Below the pieces are notes generated by a model. The model was not told where the DNA came from. It saw only the letters and a list, made by a program, of their open reading frames with translations, and made no database searches. The position numbers were made by a program, and so were the translations under genes. Below are positions 53,787 through 64,000 of a stretch of DNA of 64,000 bases, in pieces (within the stretch, counting starts at the first letter, position 1; each line of letters starts with the position of its first letter). The DNA is from Photobacterium ganghwense (GTDB lineage: Bacteria > Pseudomonadota > Gammaproteobacteria > Enterobacterales > Vibrionaceae): the NCBI RefSeq assembly GCF_003025595.1, contig NZ_PYMI01000006.1:178163-242162 (forward strand), written 5' to 3'.

Positions 53787-55574
53787 ATGCAAGCAGCTAT
53801 TTCGCAACGTGTCGCGCAGATCCGCCAATGGCTGATCGACAACCAGCTCGACGCGATTCTTATTCCCCACGAAGACGAATACCTGGGCGAATACATTCCG
53901 GCACACAATGAACGCCTGCTGTGGGCAACCGGCTTCACAGGCTCTGCCGGTATGGCCGTGATCAGCCGCGACAAGGCCGCCATGTTTGTGGATGGCCGCT
54001 ACGTCGTTCAGGTGCGCAAGCAGGTGCCGGGCGAGGTTTACGAGTACCGCCACCTGATTGACGAGCCACCGGTTCAGTGGGCGCTGGATAATCTGGCGAC
54101 CGGCAGCAAAATAGCGATCGACCCGCGCCTGCACAGCAGTGCCTGGCTGAGCCGCACCCGCGAGCAGGTGCAGGGCGAGCTGGAACTGACCGTGATTGCA
54201 GAAAACCCGATCGATGTATTGTGGCATGACCGTCCGGCACCGACCCTGTCCAATGCCAAACTGATGAGTCTGGATTTTGTCGGGGTCAGCAGCGCCGACA
54301 AACGCGCTCAAATCGCCGCCGCGCTGACCAAGCAGAAAGCCGATGCTGTGCTACTGACCCAGCTTGACAGTATTGCGTGGCTGCTGAACATCCGCGGCAG
54401 CGATATCCCAAGCCTGCCGGTACTGTTGTCCACCGCGATCCTGCATGCCGATCAGAGTGTCGACTTCTTCATTGACCCGGCCCGCCTGCCGGAAGACTTC
54501 AGTGCCCATGTCGGCACCGGTGTCCGCGTACAGGATCCGGCGCATCTGGAAGCCAGCCTGACCCAGCTTGGCGGTAAAACCGTCCTGGTGGATCCGGCCA
54601 CCAGCAATGCCTGGGCCAGCCAAACCCTACAGAGTGCCGGAGCCACGCTGATCGCGGCGGCCGACCCGTGCCTGCTGCCAAAAGCGGCGAAAAACCCGAC
54701 CGAAATCGCCGGTATGAAAGCCTGCCATATCCGTGATGGTGTTGCGGTCTCGAAATTCCTGGCCTGGGTTGACCGTCAGGTTGCTCAGGGTAACCCGCTG
54801 GACGAAGGCACCCTGGCCGACCAGCTGTGGACGTTCCGCTGTGAAGACAGCAGCTGTACCGATGTCAGCTTCGATACCATTTCGGCAGCTGGCGGCAATG
54901 CCGCGATGTGCCACTACAACCACACCAATCAGCCAGCGCCAAGCGTGCTGGAGATGGACAATGTTTACCTGGTGGATTCAGGCGGCCAGTACCCGGACGG
55001 CACCACCGACATCACCCGAACAATTGCGGTTGGTGAGCCGGATGCCGAAGTGAAGCGCACCTTCACGCTGGTCCTGAAAGGTCACATTGCCCTTGCCTCT
55101 GCCCGCTTCCCGAAAGGCACCACCGGCTCGCAGCTGGACGCACTGGCTCGCCAGCACCTGTGGGCGCACGGCTTTGACTTCGACCACGGAACCGGCCACG
55201 GCGTCGGCCACTTCCTGAGTGTCCACGAAGGGCCACAGCGGATTGCCAAGGCCTACAACCCAACCGCTCTGCTGCCGGGTATGGTGCTGTCAAATGAGCC
55301 GGGCTACTACCGCGCTGACGCCTTCGGGATCCGAATTGAGAACCTGGAACTGGTGGTTGAAGTGGAAACCGCTGGTGACATGACCATGCTGGGTTTCGAG
55401 TCGCTGACCCGTGCCCCGATTGACCGCCGTCTGGTTGACTTGTCCCTACTGACAGACACCGAGCTGGCATGGCTGAACCGCTACCATCAAACGGTGTTTG
55501 CCGTGATCAGCCCGTCTCTGCAAGGTGACGATCTGGCCTGGCTGCAGCAGGCCACGGCACCGCTGAGCCGTTAA
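53787..55574 (+). CDS. Aminopeptidase P family Xaa-Pro aminopeptidase (long, three-domain type)
   Basis: A 595-residue M24B metallopeptidase removing N-terminal residues before proline. It is longer than E. coli PepP (about 440) and matches the eukaryote-like APP1 type: two creatinase-like N-terminal domains (about 1-145 and 150-300) and the C-terminal pita-bread domain. Metal ligands appear in YLVDSGGQYPDGTTDITRT (two Asp), GTGHGVGHFLSVHEG (His), LSNEPGYY (Glu) and GIRIENLELV (Glu). AAGGAAA precedes the ATG. A bidirectional terminator separates it from thiH. Confidence 0.92.
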   Translation: MQAAISQRVAQIRQWLIDNQLDAILIPHEDEYLGEYIPAHNERLLWATGFTGSAGMAVISRDKAAMFVDGRYVVQVRKQVPGEVYEYRHLIDEPPVQWALDNLATGSKIAIDPRLHSSAWLSRTREQVQGELELTVIAENPIDVLWHDRPAPTLSNAKLMSLDFVGVSSADKRAQIAAALTKQKADAVLLTQLDSIAWLLNIRGSDIPSLPVLLSTAILHADQSVDFFIDPARLPEDFSAHVGTGVRVQDPAHLEASLTQLGGKTVLVDPATSNAWASQTLQSAGATLIAAADPCLLPKAAKNPTEIAGMKACHIRDGVAVSKFLAWVDRQVAQGNPLDEGTLADQLWTFRCEDSSCTDVSFDTISAAGGNAAMCHYNHTNQPAPSVLEMDNVYLVDSGGQYPDGTTDITRTIAVGEPDAEVKRTFTLVLKGHIALASARFPKGTTGSQLDALARQHLWAHGFDFDHGTGHGVGHFLSVHEGPQRIAKAYNPTALLPGMVLSNEPGYYRADAFGIRIENLELVVEVETAGDMTMLGFESLTRAPIDRRLVDLSLLTDTELAWLNRYHQTVFAVISPSLQGDDLAWLQQATAPLSR

Positions 55575-55625
55575 GCTCACGAAGCAAGCGCGGCGTCAAA
55601 GCAATAGCGCCGTCGCCCGGAAAGC

Positions 55626-55653
55626 AAAACGCCTGCATGATGCAGGCGTTTTT
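55626..55653. terminator. Bidirectional terminator between aminopeptidase P and thiH
   Basis: Stem AAAACGCCTGCA/TGCAGGCGTTTT (55626-55637 with 55641-55652), loop TGA. It also ends the thiamine operon from the other side. Confidence 0.87.
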
Positions 55654-55675
55654 GTCTTTGGCGCTCACCGACACG

Positions 55676-56788
55676 TCAGCCAGAATAGGCCGGGTGCCAG
55701 TCTTTCCACACCACCTCAAAACCATGGTGTTTCACCGCACTGGCGACCTCTGCCACCGCCCGCTCATCGCTGATCGCAAACTGCTCCAGCTCCGGTTCAT
55801 CATCGGCATAACCGCCCGGCTGGGTTTTTGACCCGGCAGACATGCTGGTGATCCCCAGCGGCAGCACGTTATCCCGAAACAGCGGCGACTCGCGCGTTGA
55901 CAGCGACAGTTCCACCTCAGGGTTAAACAGGCGGTAAGCACAAATCAGCTGAACCAGCTGGCGATCCGACATCACCGATTTCGGTTGCAGCCCGCCGGTA
56001 CACGGCCGCAGCCGCGGGAACGAAATTGAATAGCGGGTCTGCCAGTAGGTCTGCTCCAGGTAATCCAGATGACTGGCCACAAAAAAGCAGTCCGTCCGCC
56101 ACTCTTCCAGCCCGATCAAAGCGCCGATGCCAATCTTGTCGATACCGGCACGGGCCAGCCGGTCCGGTGTTTCCAGCCGGTAGCGAAAATCCATCTTGTT
56201 ACCGCGCAGATGGTGCTGGGCATAGGTCGGTGCGCTGTAGGTTTCCTGATACACCATGACCGCATCCAGACCGAGCGTTTTCAGTTCAGCATAGTCCGCC
56301 TGATCCAGCGGCTGCACTTCCATCGACAGATAACTGAAATGGGACTTGATGCGCGGCAGCGCCTCACGGAAATAGTCCATCCCGACCTTACGTTCATGCT
56401 CGCCGGTCACCAGCAGGATATTGTCGAAGTTCAAGGCTTTGATTGCCTCACACTCGCGCTCTATCTCAGCCAGATTCAGGGTACGTCGCTTGATCCGGTT
56501 ATCCATCGAAAACCCGCAATACGTGCAGGAATTGGCGCACAGATTCGACAAATACAACGGGACATAAAACGAGATGGTACGCCCGAACCGCTTGCGGGTC
56601 AGCGCTGCCGATTGCTGCGCCATCTGCTCCAGATACGGCTCTGCCGCCGGGGAGATCAGGGCTTTGAAATCTTCCAGATCCCGCTTTGGCTTACGCAGTG
56701 CCCGCTCCACATCCGTTGCAGTTTTGCTGTAAATCGACAGCCGGACATCATCCCAGTCCAGCTGCTGCCATACATCCACATAGCTCAT
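55676..56788 (-). CDS. thiH: 2-iminoacetate synthase ThiH
   Basis: A 370-residue radical-SAM enzyme that cleaves tyrosine to dehydroglycine for the thiazole ring. The [4Fe-4S] motif is CANSCTYCGF (CxxxCxxC, about residues 82-92). Downstream blocks GALIGLEEWRTDCFFVASHL and SFPRLRPCTGG are typical. It is the final gene of thiCEFSGH, starting nine bases after the thiG stop, and its transcript ends at the shared terminator. ThiH rather than ThiO indicates the enterobacterial, oxygen-sensitive route to dehydroglycine. Confidence 0.95.
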   Translation of the reverse strand: MSYVDVWQQLDWDDVRLSIYSKTATDVERALRKPKRDLEDFKALISPAAEPYLEQMAQQSAALTRKRFGRTISFYVPLYLSNLCANSCTYCGFSMDNRIKRRTLNLAEIERECEAIKALNFDNILLVTGEHERKVGMDYFREALPRIKSHFSYLSMEVQPLDQADYAELKTLGLDAVMVYQETYSAPTYAQHHLRGNKMDFRYRLETPDRLARAGIDKIGIGALIGLEEWRTDCFFVASHLDYLEQTYWQTRYSISFPRLRPCTGGLQPKSVMSDRQLVQLICAYRLFNPEVELSLSTRESPLFRDNVLPLGITSMSAGSKTQPGGYADDEPELEQFAISDERAVAEVASAVKHHGFEVVWKDWHPAYSG

Positions 56789-56797
56789 GGCGCCCCC

Positions 56798-57595
56798 TTA
56801 GGCTGTCGGATCGAAGGCCGTCGTCAGTACCGGCTGGTCGAGAAACGCGGTCAGCGGACTGGAGGCGATGGCATGGTTTACTGTCCCGGCCAGACCGGCT
56901 TCGTACGCCATCCGGCCACTCTCCACCGCCAGCCGGAACGCACGCCCCATCGCAATGGGATCGGCCGCCGCCGCAATCGCGGTATTCACCAGCACGGCAT
57001 CAGCCCCCATTTCCATCGCTTCAGCAGCATGCGAGGGTGCCCCAATCCCGGCATCCACCACCACCGGCACCCGGGCCTGATCGATGATAATTTCCAGAAA
57101 ATCCCGTGACGCTAATCCCTTGTTGGAACCGATCGGCGCGCCCAGCGGCATCACGGCGGCACAACCGACTTCTTCCAGCCGCTTACACAGCACCGGATCT
57201 GCATGGCAGTACGGCAACACGATAAAGCCTTCGCGCACCAGTATTTCCGCTGCCGCCAGGGTTTCAATCGGGTCCGGCATCAAGTATTTCGGATCCGGGT
57301 GGATTTCCAATTTCAGCCAGTTAGTGCCTAACGCCTCACGCGCCAGCTTGGCCGCAAAGACCGCTTCTTTGGCATTCTTGGCTCCGGAGGTATTTGGTAG
57401 CAGGCTAAGCCCGGCCGCCTGAATCGGCGCCAGGATATCATCGTCGCGGTTATCAATATCGACCCGTTTCAGCGCCATGGTCACCAGCTCGGAACCCGAA
57501 GCAATCAGGGATTCGGCCATCACGGTCCGGTTAGCGTACTTACCGGTACCGGTAAACAACCGGGATGAAAAGGTTTTATCGGCAATCTTAAGCAT
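56798..57595 (-). CDS. thiG: Thiazole synthase ThiG
   Basis: A 265-residue TIM-barrel enzyme joining deoxyxylulose phosphate, ThiS thiocarboxylate and dehydroglycine into the thiazole phosphate. The substrate-imine Lys lies in the segment [12 protein letters not shown] (about 100), and phosphate-binding glycines are in [30 protein letters not shown]. The start [20 protein letters not shown] is standard. The gene begins directly after the thiS stop, without a gap, suggesting coupling. Confidence 0.95.
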   Translation of the reverse strand: MLKIADKTFSSRLFTGTGKYANRTVMAESLIASGSELVTMALKRVDIDNRDDDILAPIQAAGLSLLPNTSGAKNAKEAVFAAKLAREALGTNWLKLEIHPDPKYLMPDPIETLAAAEILVREGFIVLPYCHADPVLCKRLEEVGCAAVMPLGAPIGSNKGLASRDFLEIIIDQARVPVVVDAGIGAPSHAAEAMEMGADAVLVNTAIAAAADPIAMGRAFRLAVESGRMAYEAGLAGTVNHAIASSPLTAFLDQPVLTTAFDPTA

Positions 57596-57817
57596 TCAGC
57601 CTCCTGCTATCGCTTGAAACAGGGCAATACGATCCCCTGCACTAAGTACCGTGGCATCCCAGGCACTGCGGGCCACGATCTCATCGTTCAGTGCCACCGC
57701 GGTGGCGTCCAGCGGCATTGCCAGCTGGGTAAGCAGCGCTGATAAGGTGGTGTCATCTGCCGGGATCTCGACCGGCTTATCATTGACCCGGATTTGAATC
57801 GCGGTTGTCGTTGTCAT
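57596..57817 (-). CDS. thiS: Sulfur carrier protein ThiS
   Basis: A 73-residue ubiquitin-fold sulfur carrier ending in the required Gly-Gly (FQAIAGG). ThiF adenylates this terminus and sulfur is then loaded as a thiocarboxylate. The ATG at 57817 overlaps the thiF stop by four bases (ATGA). The N-terminal five threonine-rich residues MTTTTA are a small extension over the E. coli protein of 66 residues. Confidence 0.93.
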   Translation of the reverse strand: MTTTTAIQIRVNDKPVEIPADDTTLSALLTQLAMPLDATAVALNDEIVARSAWDATVLSAGDRIALFQAIAGG

Positions 57818-58584
57818 TCGTTGTTCTCTCCTGTGCCGCAAACCGGGCACCTGTGATCATGCGCTAAGCGAAAGGATTGCCACGTCATGTTCAGGCCATC
57901 GAACTGCTTGAGGGTCGCAAACCCCATGTCACCGGCACCGGCTAGCAACTTGATTGTCTCCAGCGCCTGTAAGGTGCCGATCGTGCCAACCACCGGCCCG
58001 GCAATACCGCTATTGCTGCAGTTCTGCGGCTGATCCGTAGCACCGGGACGGCGGGGAAACAGGCAGTGATAGCACGGCCCCTGACCGGCGCGAAAATCAA
58101 ACGCCATCAGTTGCCCCTGCCAGCGGATGGCCGCTCCGGCAATCAGGGGCTTGCGAGCCTCCAGGCATGCCTGATTAACCGCGTGGCGGGTCTCCAGGTT
58201 GTCAGAGCAATCCAGCACCACATCGGCCAGGGCGACTTCCATCGCGAGCCGCTGACCGGCCAGTCTGGCCTTAACCGGACGTACCCGAATGTGAGGATTC
58301 AGCGCCCGCAATTGATCGGCGGCCTGTTCGGCTTTCGCCAGCCCGGCATCGCTGTCACGGTAAATCACCTGACGCTGAAGGTTCGAGCTTTCCACCTCGT
58401 CATCATCGGCAATCACCAGATGACCAATGCCCGCACCGGCCAGATACAAAGCCGCCGCCGAGCCCAGTCCACCGGCCCCAACCAGCAGTACCTGCGCCTG
58501 ACTGAGCTTCGCCTGCCCGGCCTCACCGATTTCCGGCAGCATGATCTGACGGTTGTAACGCAAGAATTCCTGATCGCTTAGCAT
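57814..58584 (-). CDS. thiF: ThiS adenylyltransferase ThiF
   Basis: A 256-residue E1-like enzyme. The nucleotide loop is VLLVGAGGLGSAAALYLAGAGIGHL (about 33-57), the Arg and Asp region is RYNRQIMLPEIGEAGQ, and two CxxC pairs for zinc are seen (CYHCLF near 172 and CPVCGT at the end). It activates the ThiS C-terminus. It lies two bases after thiE and overlaps thiS, in the operon. Confidence 0.94.
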   Translation of the reverse strand: MLSDQEFLRYNRQIMLPEIGEAGQAKLSQAQVLLVGAGGLGSAAALYLAGAGIGHLVIADDDEVESSNLQRQVIYRDSDAGLAKAEQAADQLRALNPHIRVRPVKARLAGQRLAMEVALADVVLDCSDNLETRHAVNQACLEARKPLIAGAAIRWQGQLMAFDFRAGQGPCYHCLFPRRPGATDQPQNCSNSGIAGPVVGTIGTLQALETIKLLAGAGDMGFATLKQFDGLNMTWQSFRLAHDHRCPVCGTGENNE

Positions 58585-58586
58585 AG

Positions 58587-59821
58587 TCAGTCCTGTTGTG
58601 AGGGCCGCGGCGTGAGGATCTGGTTGAACGCCGCCACCGCCTGCGCCGGATCCGCCGCCTGCGTCACGGCGCGCACGACCGCGACACTGGTGATCCCGGT
58701 ACGCCAGACGCGTTCCGCCCGTTCCAGATCAATGCCGCCAATAGCCACCGTCGGGAACGCTTCACCAATCAGTTTCTGATACAGCGCCAGACGACTCAGC
58801 CCTTGGGGCTTTGATGGCATCTCTTTGGTGGTGGTCGGGAAGATATGCCCCAGGGCGATATAGCTGGGCGCAAACTCTGCCGCCCGCAAAATTTCGTAAT
58901 AACCGTGGGTCGACAGGCCCAGCCGTAATCCGGCCTGCTGGATAGCAGCCAAATCCGCGGTTTCCAAATCTTCCTGGCCGAGGTGTACCCCGTACGCCCG
59001 ATGCGCAATCGCCAGTTGCCAGTAGTCGTTAATAAACACCTGAGCCTGATGCTGCTCACCGGCCTGAATCACGCGGTCAACCTGCTCAGCCAGATCTGGG
59101 GCTGTCGGGTCTTTGATCCGTAGCTGGGTTAGCTTGACGTCCAGTGCCAGCAGTGTTTCTACCCACTGGGCCGTATCCACGACCGGATACAACGCCATCT
59201 GTTCGCGGTTCATAGGTGCAAACGGTGCCACCGCGACTTCTGTACTTGTCCAGCCCAGCGCTTGTACTTCCGGGTGGTTCGCCGTCAGCGGACGCGGAAA
59301 CAACGCTCTGGCCACCGGCCAGCTGACCTTACCATAGCCGTTGGCATGGGTTTCGAGATACCCCCGGGCATGTGCCCGCGCCAGTGTCACGGCATCTTCC
59401 AGCGGATAATCCAGTGCCAGCGCAGTCAGCAGCATTGCTCGTTGCGGCTCACTGGCCCCGGCATGGTGGCAGTAAACCGCACGGGCCTCGCCGTTGTGAT
59501 GCCACATATCGACACAACCGCTGTCCGTCGGCAAACCACACACCACCAGGTTAGGAGTGGCAGCCACTTTCCGCTGCATGTCAGCCACGGCAGGATATGG
59601 CGCGATCCATTGATCGCGCACGTCATATCCCATTGCGACAGGTTCGGCGGGGTTAAACGCCACCGCGAACGTACACCCGCCGACCTCCATGTCTACCACT
59701 GCCGACTCACTCCAGCCCACACTGACGGGCTCCCCTAACTGATACTTGTCGGCCGCCGCCAGCAGCGGCTCAAGATGCATCAACAAGGGGGTCAGGTGAT
59801 CGGGTAAACACAATGCGTTCA

Positions 59822-59822
<1 letters not shown>
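58587..59822 (-). CDS. thiE: Thiamine phosphate synthase ThiE with N-terminal degenerate kinase-like domain
   Basis: A 411-residue protein, about twice the usual ThiE (near 211). The C-terminal part (about 211-405) is complete ThiE: QLRIKD, INDYWQLA, GVHLGQEDL, LGLSTHG, GHIFPTTTK and AIGGID, coupling pyrimidine and thiazole phosphates. Residues about 1-200 form an extra domain whose stretch ALALDYPLEDAVTLARAHARGYLE resembles the C-terminal helix of ThiD-type kinases. The catalytic GTGC of such kinases is replaced by GASE, so kinase activity is unlikely. The start overlaps the thiC stop (TAATG). Confidence 0.92.
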
Positions 59823-61780
<1,958 letters not shown>

Positions 61781-61874
61781 TTATCGGATGGGTGCGTAAA
61801 CAAGAGGCTACACGTAGGGTGTGCAGCATCATCTGGAACAGCAGCTGCGGATGCAGCAATACAGAAGATTTTCT

Positions 61875-61955
61875 CTTGTTCCCTTCGCAGGTATTAGCCT
61901 GATCAGGTTCTACGGATCCCGCAATGCGGTCTCAGCCTATTGGCACTCCGACAAG
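61875..61955 (-). ncRNA. TPP riboswitch (THI element) of the thiC operon
   Basis: The minus strand shows the conserved THI-box parts: P1 arm CTTGT (61951-61955), CGGAGTGCC, GGCTGAGACC, then GAACCTGATCAGGCTAATAC, GCGAAGGGA, and the P1 partner ACAAG (61875-61879). TPP binding would repress thiCEFSGH. The expression platform between here and the thiC start (61745) is not resolved. Confidence 0.95.
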
Positions 61956-61964
61956 TTATCATCG

Positions 61965-61993
61965 AGTATAAGAGCTAATTGTACAGGCAGCAA
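61965..61993 (-). promoter_or_regulatory. Sigma-70 promoter of the thiamine operon
   Basis: On the minus strand: -35 TTGCTG (61988-61993), 17-base spacer, -10 TATACT (61965-61970). It places the start about ten bases before the riboswitch. Confidence 0.7.
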
Positions 61994-62029
61994 GCAGCCT
62001 TCCGTCTATTTCACTCAGTCTGTGACAGG

Positions 62030-62461
62030 TCAGACCGTTGCCTGACAAATCAGAACATCACAGCGCGACTGCTGCGACAGTATCTGGCTGATATTGCCAT
62101 ACCACTGAATACCGGGTTTATGTGCACCAATCAGTACTAAATTGGCACCAATTTGCGTGACCAGCTCTACCAGGTGTTTGGCGACATCACCATCGGCAAT
62201 ATGCAACGCACGCACCTTATACGGCGATGCCTGAGAAAGTGCAGACAACTGCTGAATACGGGTTGCCTGTAAGTCCCTGTGCGCTTCCTCAAGACCCAGC
62301 TCAGCATCCAGAAAGCTCACATTCCCCAACCCCGGCTCGACAAACGCCACGTGCAATTCAGCATGGTTCTGCTGCGCAATTACCCCGGCTTTGACCATCA
62401 AGGTATGCGCATCACGGTTATCCGGATCTACCGCCAGTAATATTGTCTGATACAGTGCCAT
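62030..62461 (-). CDS. Universal stress protein family protein
   Basis: A 143-residue Usp-fold protein starting MALYQTILLAVDPDNRDAHT. The C-terminal loop LVLIGAHKPGIQWYGNISQILSQQSRCDVLI lacks a perfect ATP-binding GxxGx9GS pattern, so ATP binding is uncertain. It is distinct from the uspA gene at 22920. It lies on the minus strand upstream of the thiamine promoter and diverges from crcB. Its stress or regulatory role is unknown. Confidence 0.85.
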   Translation of the reverse strand: MALYQTILLAVDPDNRDAHTLMVKAGVIAQQNHAELHVAFVEPGLGNVSFLDAELGLEEAHRDLQATRIQQLSALSQASPYKVRALHIADGDVAKHLVELVTQIGANLVLIGAHKPGIQWYGNISQILSQQSRCDVLICQATV

Positions 62462-62629
62462 CGCTCCCTCCTCCGTTAACCCATTTCGATGTCAGCCCTT
62501 TAAGACTCTGAATGCAATCCAAATCACTTCAATCAATGATTGCAGATTTTCCCCGACACAAAGGTGATCCTTGCTGCCCTGTGTTCGTGGTATTAGTATG
62601 GCCACTCTTCATCTGCCGTTGTGATATCT

Positions 62630-63013
62630 ATGAGTCAATTACTTTTTTTGGGACTGATCGCCTTAGGCGGCGCATTTGGCGCTTGCTCCCGCTACCTTAT
62701 CTCTGAGCTGTGTGTGGCCTTATTAGGGCGAGGATTTCCCTATGGCACACTAGCCGTCAACGTAATTGGCTCTCTGATCATGGGAGTGTTGATGTCAGCC
62801 ATCAATCAAGGCTGGCTAGAAGCGATCCCGGCCCGCCCATTGATTGGTTTAGGCTTTCTGGGCGCCCTGACGACATTTTCCACGTTTTCCATGGATAACG
62901 TTGTCTTGTTGCAACAAGGTGAGTTTCTCAAAGTAGGAATTAACATCCTGCTCAATGTGGCTGTCAGCCTAGCCGCCTGCTTTATCGGCTATCAACTCAT
63001 ACTGAAAAGCTGA
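62630..63013 (+). CDS. crcB: Fluoride exporter CrcB/FluC
   Basis: A 127-residue, four-helix dimeric fluoride channel. Signatures are LGGAFGACSRYLIS, GTLAVNVIGSLIMGVL (conserved Asn) and GFLGALTTFSTFSMD (sodium-site and Phe-box region). I start at ATG 62630; the frame continues upstream. The leader shows no clear fluoride riboswitch. It diverges from the Usp gene. Confidence 0.93.
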   Translation: MSQLLFLGLIALGGAFGACSRYLISELCVALLGRGFPYGTLAVNVIGSLIMGVLMSAINQGWLEAIPARPLIGLGFLGALTTFSTFSMDNVVLLQQGEFLKVGINILLNVAVSLAACFIGYQLILKS

Positions 63014-63195
63014 GTGAATCCGTTACCTTTTCCAGCATCCATCCCAACAACCTCAGTCCCTGACTGAGGTTTGTTTACGCGCCAGACAAGACAAGCTTTA
63101 CCCCTGACCACAGTTACCCATCCAGTCATCTATCCGCGGCTTCTGTCATACCATTATACCTCGGTGATGCCGTTGAACCTTGGAAACTACAGACG

Positions 63196-63240
63196 TAAAA
63201 AAGCCCCAGTCTCGCGTTCGTGACGCATAGACTGAGGCCT
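63196..63240 (-). terminator. Terminator after the distal tRNA-Trp
   Basis: On the minus strand, GCCTCAGTCT pairs with AGACTGGGGC (63203-63212 with 63229-63238, one bulge each), followed by a T run. It starts about ten bases after the distal tRNA. Confidence 0.8.
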
Positions 63241-63248
63241 TATAAAGA

Positions 63249-63325
<77 letters not shown>

Positions 63326-63343
63326 AATATTGTTTACGAAATT

Positions 63344-63371
63344 ATTCTATCGACTCAACGCCAGAGGTCAA
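63344..63371 (-). promoter_or_regulatory. Promoter of the distal tRNA-Trp
   Basis: On the minus strand: -35 TTGACC (63366-63371), 16-base spacer, -10 TAGAAT (63344-63349), 18 bases before the mature tRNA. A good sigma-70 match. Confidence 0.65.
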
Positions 63372-63603
63372 TGCTGATTGTTTCGGTATTGCTCACAGAT
63401 TTGATGATGAGCACAACTCTCCGCTCGTCTATCTACTCAATTATTCCTTCATCCTACGCACTTTGCACTGTCTCTCATCGCGCTACGCCAAGCCGGCATC
63501 ATTCCTTGAGACACTCTCTGAGTACAAAGACAAAAACAAAGACAGACTGAAGAGAAGAAGCATAGGAGAATATCTGCTGAATAGTTTTTCAAATTTCAAA
63601 TGC

Positions 63604-63631
63604 AAAAAAGCCCCAGCATTTCTGCTGAGGC
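63604..63631 (-). terminator. Terminator between the two tRNA-Trp copies
   Basis: On the minus strand, GCCTCAGCA pairs with TGCTGGGGC (one bulge each), then a T run. It lies about nine bases past the proximal tRNA-Trp and closes the rRNA operon. Confidence 0.8.
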
Positions 63632-63639
63632 TTCAAAAG

Positions 63640-63716
<77 letters not shown>

Positions 63717-63752
63717 GTAGTTATTTTTAAGACTTAACTTTGTCTGAATAAG

Positions 63753-63829
63753 TGGCGGAGCGGACGGGACTCGAACCCGCGACCCCCGGCGTGACAGGCC
63801 GGTATTCTAACCAACTGAACTACCGCTCC
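63753..63829 (-). tRNA. aspT: tRNA-Asp (GTC)
   Basis: A 77-base cloverleaf on the minus strand: acceptor GGAGCGG paired with CCGCTCC, encoded GCCA end, anticodon GTC in CCTGTCACG, and T arm GTTCGAGTC. It lies 42 bases after the 5S gene. The order 5S-Asp-Trp matches E. coli rrnC. Confidence 0.97.
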
Positions 63830-63871
63830 ACTCAGGATTAACGTTCGTTCATAACGCTAACCTAAATTGGG

Positions 63872-63990
63872 TGCCTGGCGATGTCCTACTCTCACATGGG
63901 GAGGCCCCACACTACCATCGGCGCTGCTGCGTTTCACGTCTGAGTTCGGCATGGGATCAGGTGGGTCCACAGCGCTATGGTCGCCAGGCA
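63872..63990 (-). rRNA. rrf: 5S ribosomal RNA
   Basis: The minus strand shows a 119-base 5S gene: TGCCTGGCGACC at the 5' end paired with GTAGGACATCGCCAGGCA at the 3' end. Conserved CCCATGCCGAACTCAG and GCGCCGATGGTAGTGTGGGG are present. 23S and 16S would lie beyond the right edge. Confidence 0.97.
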
Positions 63991-64000
63991 AATTCTTTGA

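Noticed and set aside
62462..62629. Possible fluoride riboswitch before crcB
   Set aside because: A short GGTGATCC resembles the motif start, but the conserved pseudoknot and the later GCTGATG..CCTAC part are absent.

Overview
The window looks like chromosome of a gammaproteobacterium of the Vibrionaceae type, possibly Photobacterium or a relative. This rests on protein similarity recalled from memory and on gene order: ftsY-rsmD-DUF1145, rhtB/pldB/yigL, uspB/uspA/ftnA, ubiD-fre, trxA-rho beside divergent rhlB-gppA, ubiEJB-tatABC, and thiCEFSGH behind a TPP riboswitch. A 5S rRNA gene with tRNA-Asp and tRNA-Trp at the right edge marks the distal end of an rRNA operon that continues outside the window. 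Base composition is moderately GC-rich and even by eye, apart from an AT-rich gene-poor stretch at about 4.1-4.9 kb. I see no phage, integron, insertion sequence, CRISPR array or defence island.

Layout. 0-7 kb: the start of ftsY, divergent rsmD and a DUF1145 gene, then small membrane or metal-binding proteins (MarC, YecH, DUF2007, YhhN), a small-protein gene with its own signals, and an acyltransferase. 7-13.4 kb: an AbgT transporter, an EAL-HDOD protein, and the rhtB/pldB/yigL block. 13.5-19 kb: an EVE protein, a lipoprotein, a tRNA acp-transferase, an aldehyde dehydrogenase-TetR operon behind a long perfect palindrome, and a DUF3332 lipoprotein. 19-25 kb: a flavoprotein, an MscS channel, uspB, ftnA, uspA and a YigM-type transporter. 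24-30.5 kb, mostly minus strand: fre, a small ferredoxin, a ubiD with an internal duplication, an unknown exported protein, rho and trxA. 30.5-43.8 kb: rhlB-gppA, prlC, rlmJ, gor, a PhoD-type Tat lipoprotein, yjiH and an unknown lipoprotein. 43.9-50 kb, minus strand: ubiE-ubiJ-ubiB-tatA-tatB-tatC preceded by rmuC. 50-55.6 kb: an EamA transporter, a divergent MFS/LysR pair and a long aminopeptidase P. 55.6-62 kb, minus strand: the thiamine operon with promoter and TPP riboswitch. 62-64 kb: a Usp protein, FluC/CrcB, two identical tRNA-Trp genes, tRNA-Asp and 5S rRNA.

Genes working together. UbiD, UbiE, UbiJ and UbiB all serve ubiquinone synthesis, and the Fre/ferredoxin pair lies beside ubiD. 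TatABC would export the PhoD-type lipoprotein found 4 kb away. TrxA, Gor, FtnA, UspA and UspB form a scattered redox and stress set. ThiC, ThiE, ThiF, ThiS, ThiG and ThiH make thiamine phosphate under feedback from TPP.

Most of the window is ordinary housekeeping DNA. The features most worth a second look are the duplicated UbiD, the fused ThiE, the 26-codon gene with an operator inside its promoter, the palindrome before the aldehyde dehydrogenase operon, the split ferredoxin/flavin reductase, and the duplicated tRNA-Trp unit. None amounts to a demonstrably new biological system. All database identities are recognised from memory of the families, not from a search.
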